Assembly (NCBI GenBank): GCA_030609245.1 | Contig: JAUWCP010000037.1 | Location: forward strand, 1 to 14,827 | Direction of reading: 5' to 3' | Source of the DNA: Hyphomicrobium sp. | GTDB taxonomy: Bacteria > Pseudomonadota > Alphaproteobacteria > Rhizobiales > Hyphomicrobiaceae | Length of the DNA stretch: 14,827 nucleotides | In this document: positions 14,574-14,827 of the stretch, piece by piece | Numbering within the stretch: position 1 is the first letter of the stretch | How the letters are laid out: each line of letters starts with the position of its first letter | Notes under the pieces: model-generated | What the model was told of the DNA's origin: nothing | The model's input: the letters and a program-made list of their open reading frames with translations, nothing else | Database searches by the model: none | Translations under genes and position numbers: made by a program

Positions 14574-14602
14574 CCGCCGCCGCGGTCCTGGCAGGGTCAA
14601 GG

Positions 14603-14827
14603 TTATGACGACGTATCGGCCAATGTCCCTGTGAAGACTGTACCGTCGGTGTCCATTCCCCTCACGTGCAGCGTTTCGTCGTTGGCAGCACCGAATGTGA
14701 AGCGGAAGTTGGGATTTTCCGAAATCGAGATGCCGCCTTCCATGCGGAATACGAGGGTGTCGCCGCGCTTGATCTCCAGTTCTTGAACAAATTTGGCAGG
14801 CGTGTATTCGCGGGTCATCTGATCCAT
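14603..14827 (-). CDS. Quinoprotein dehydrogenase-associated SoxYZ-like carrier, C-terminal SoxZ-like part (5' end outside window)
   Basis: The frame runs open to the window edge. The ATG at 14827 is most likely an internal Met, because the conserved sequence starts immediately. The 74 visible residues match the SoxZ-like C-terminal domain: YTPAKFVQELEIKRGDTLVFRMEGG, the SISENPNFRFTF block (SoxZ has S-x-NP-x-x-x-F), and a final strand pair RGMDTDGTVFTGTLAD. In sulfur oxidation SoxZ pairs with SoxY, which carries substrate on a C-terminal Cys. In methylotrophs a fused SoxYZ-like protein accompanies PQQ dehydrogenases and a zinc hydrolase in a proposed relay. The SoxY-like half and its Cys lie outside the window. 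Confidence 0.78.
   Translation of the reverse strand: MDQMTREYTPAKFVQELEIKRGDTLVFRMEGGISISENPNFRFTFGAANDETLHVRGMDTDGTVFTGTLADTSS

Overview
The window reads as chromosome of a methylotrophic alphaproteobacterium, most likely in the Hyphomicrobium/Methylobacterium part of Hyphomicrobiales. The reasons are a complete fhcBADC operon (the tetrahydromethanopterin-linked formyltransferase/hydrolase complex), periplasmic proteins of the PQQ-methanol-dehydrogenase neighbourhood, high GC, and conserved alphaproteobacterial small proteins. This is an inference from gene content; no rRNA or tRNA gene is present to anchor it. I see no mobile element, CRISPR array or phage gene, and no gene-free stretch longer than about 190 bases.

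Left block (1-5516), stress and low-oxygen type genes. It holds the C-terminal part of a host-attachment-family protein, a tandem-domain universal stress protein, a small conserved protein starting MITLEDCIAF, a convergent single-domain universal stress protein, an endonuclease/exonuclease/phosphatase-fold hydrolase, and a 670-residue fusion of protein-L-isoaspartate O-methyltransferase with an erythromycin-esterase-type domain. Two near-consensus FNR/FixK boxes (1386-1399 and 2351-2364) lie in promoter positions here, suggesting a small regulon induced when oxygen is low.

Middle (5517-6653). A secreted DUF1194 (VWA-like) protein on the + strand meets, tail over tail, a 66-residue cysteine-containing protein on the - strand. 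The two coding regions overlap by 85 bases.

Right block (6821-14827), C1 metabolism. On the - strand, fhcB-fhcA-fhcD-fhcC form a tight operon: a 16-base gap, then two ATGA stop/start overlaps. It encodes the cytoplasmic complex that turns formyl-tetrahydromethanopterin into formate and free pterin during formaldehyde oxidation. Divergent from it, across a 171-base region with a 6-4-6 inverted repeat lying on a candidate -10 box, are four secreted proteins on the + strand. These are an MxaD-like SRPBCC protein, a seven-bladed YVTN beta-propeller, and a translationally coupled pair of unknown periplasmic proteins, the second with four cysteines. After a bidirectional terminator comes the C-terminal end of a quinoprotein-dehydrogenase-associated SoxYZ-like carrier on the - strand, running off the window.

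Together the right block joins periplasmic alcohol oxidation (accessory factors for a PQQ enzyme, probably XoxF/MxaF type encoded outside) to the cytoplasmic route that takes the resulting formaldehyde to formate.
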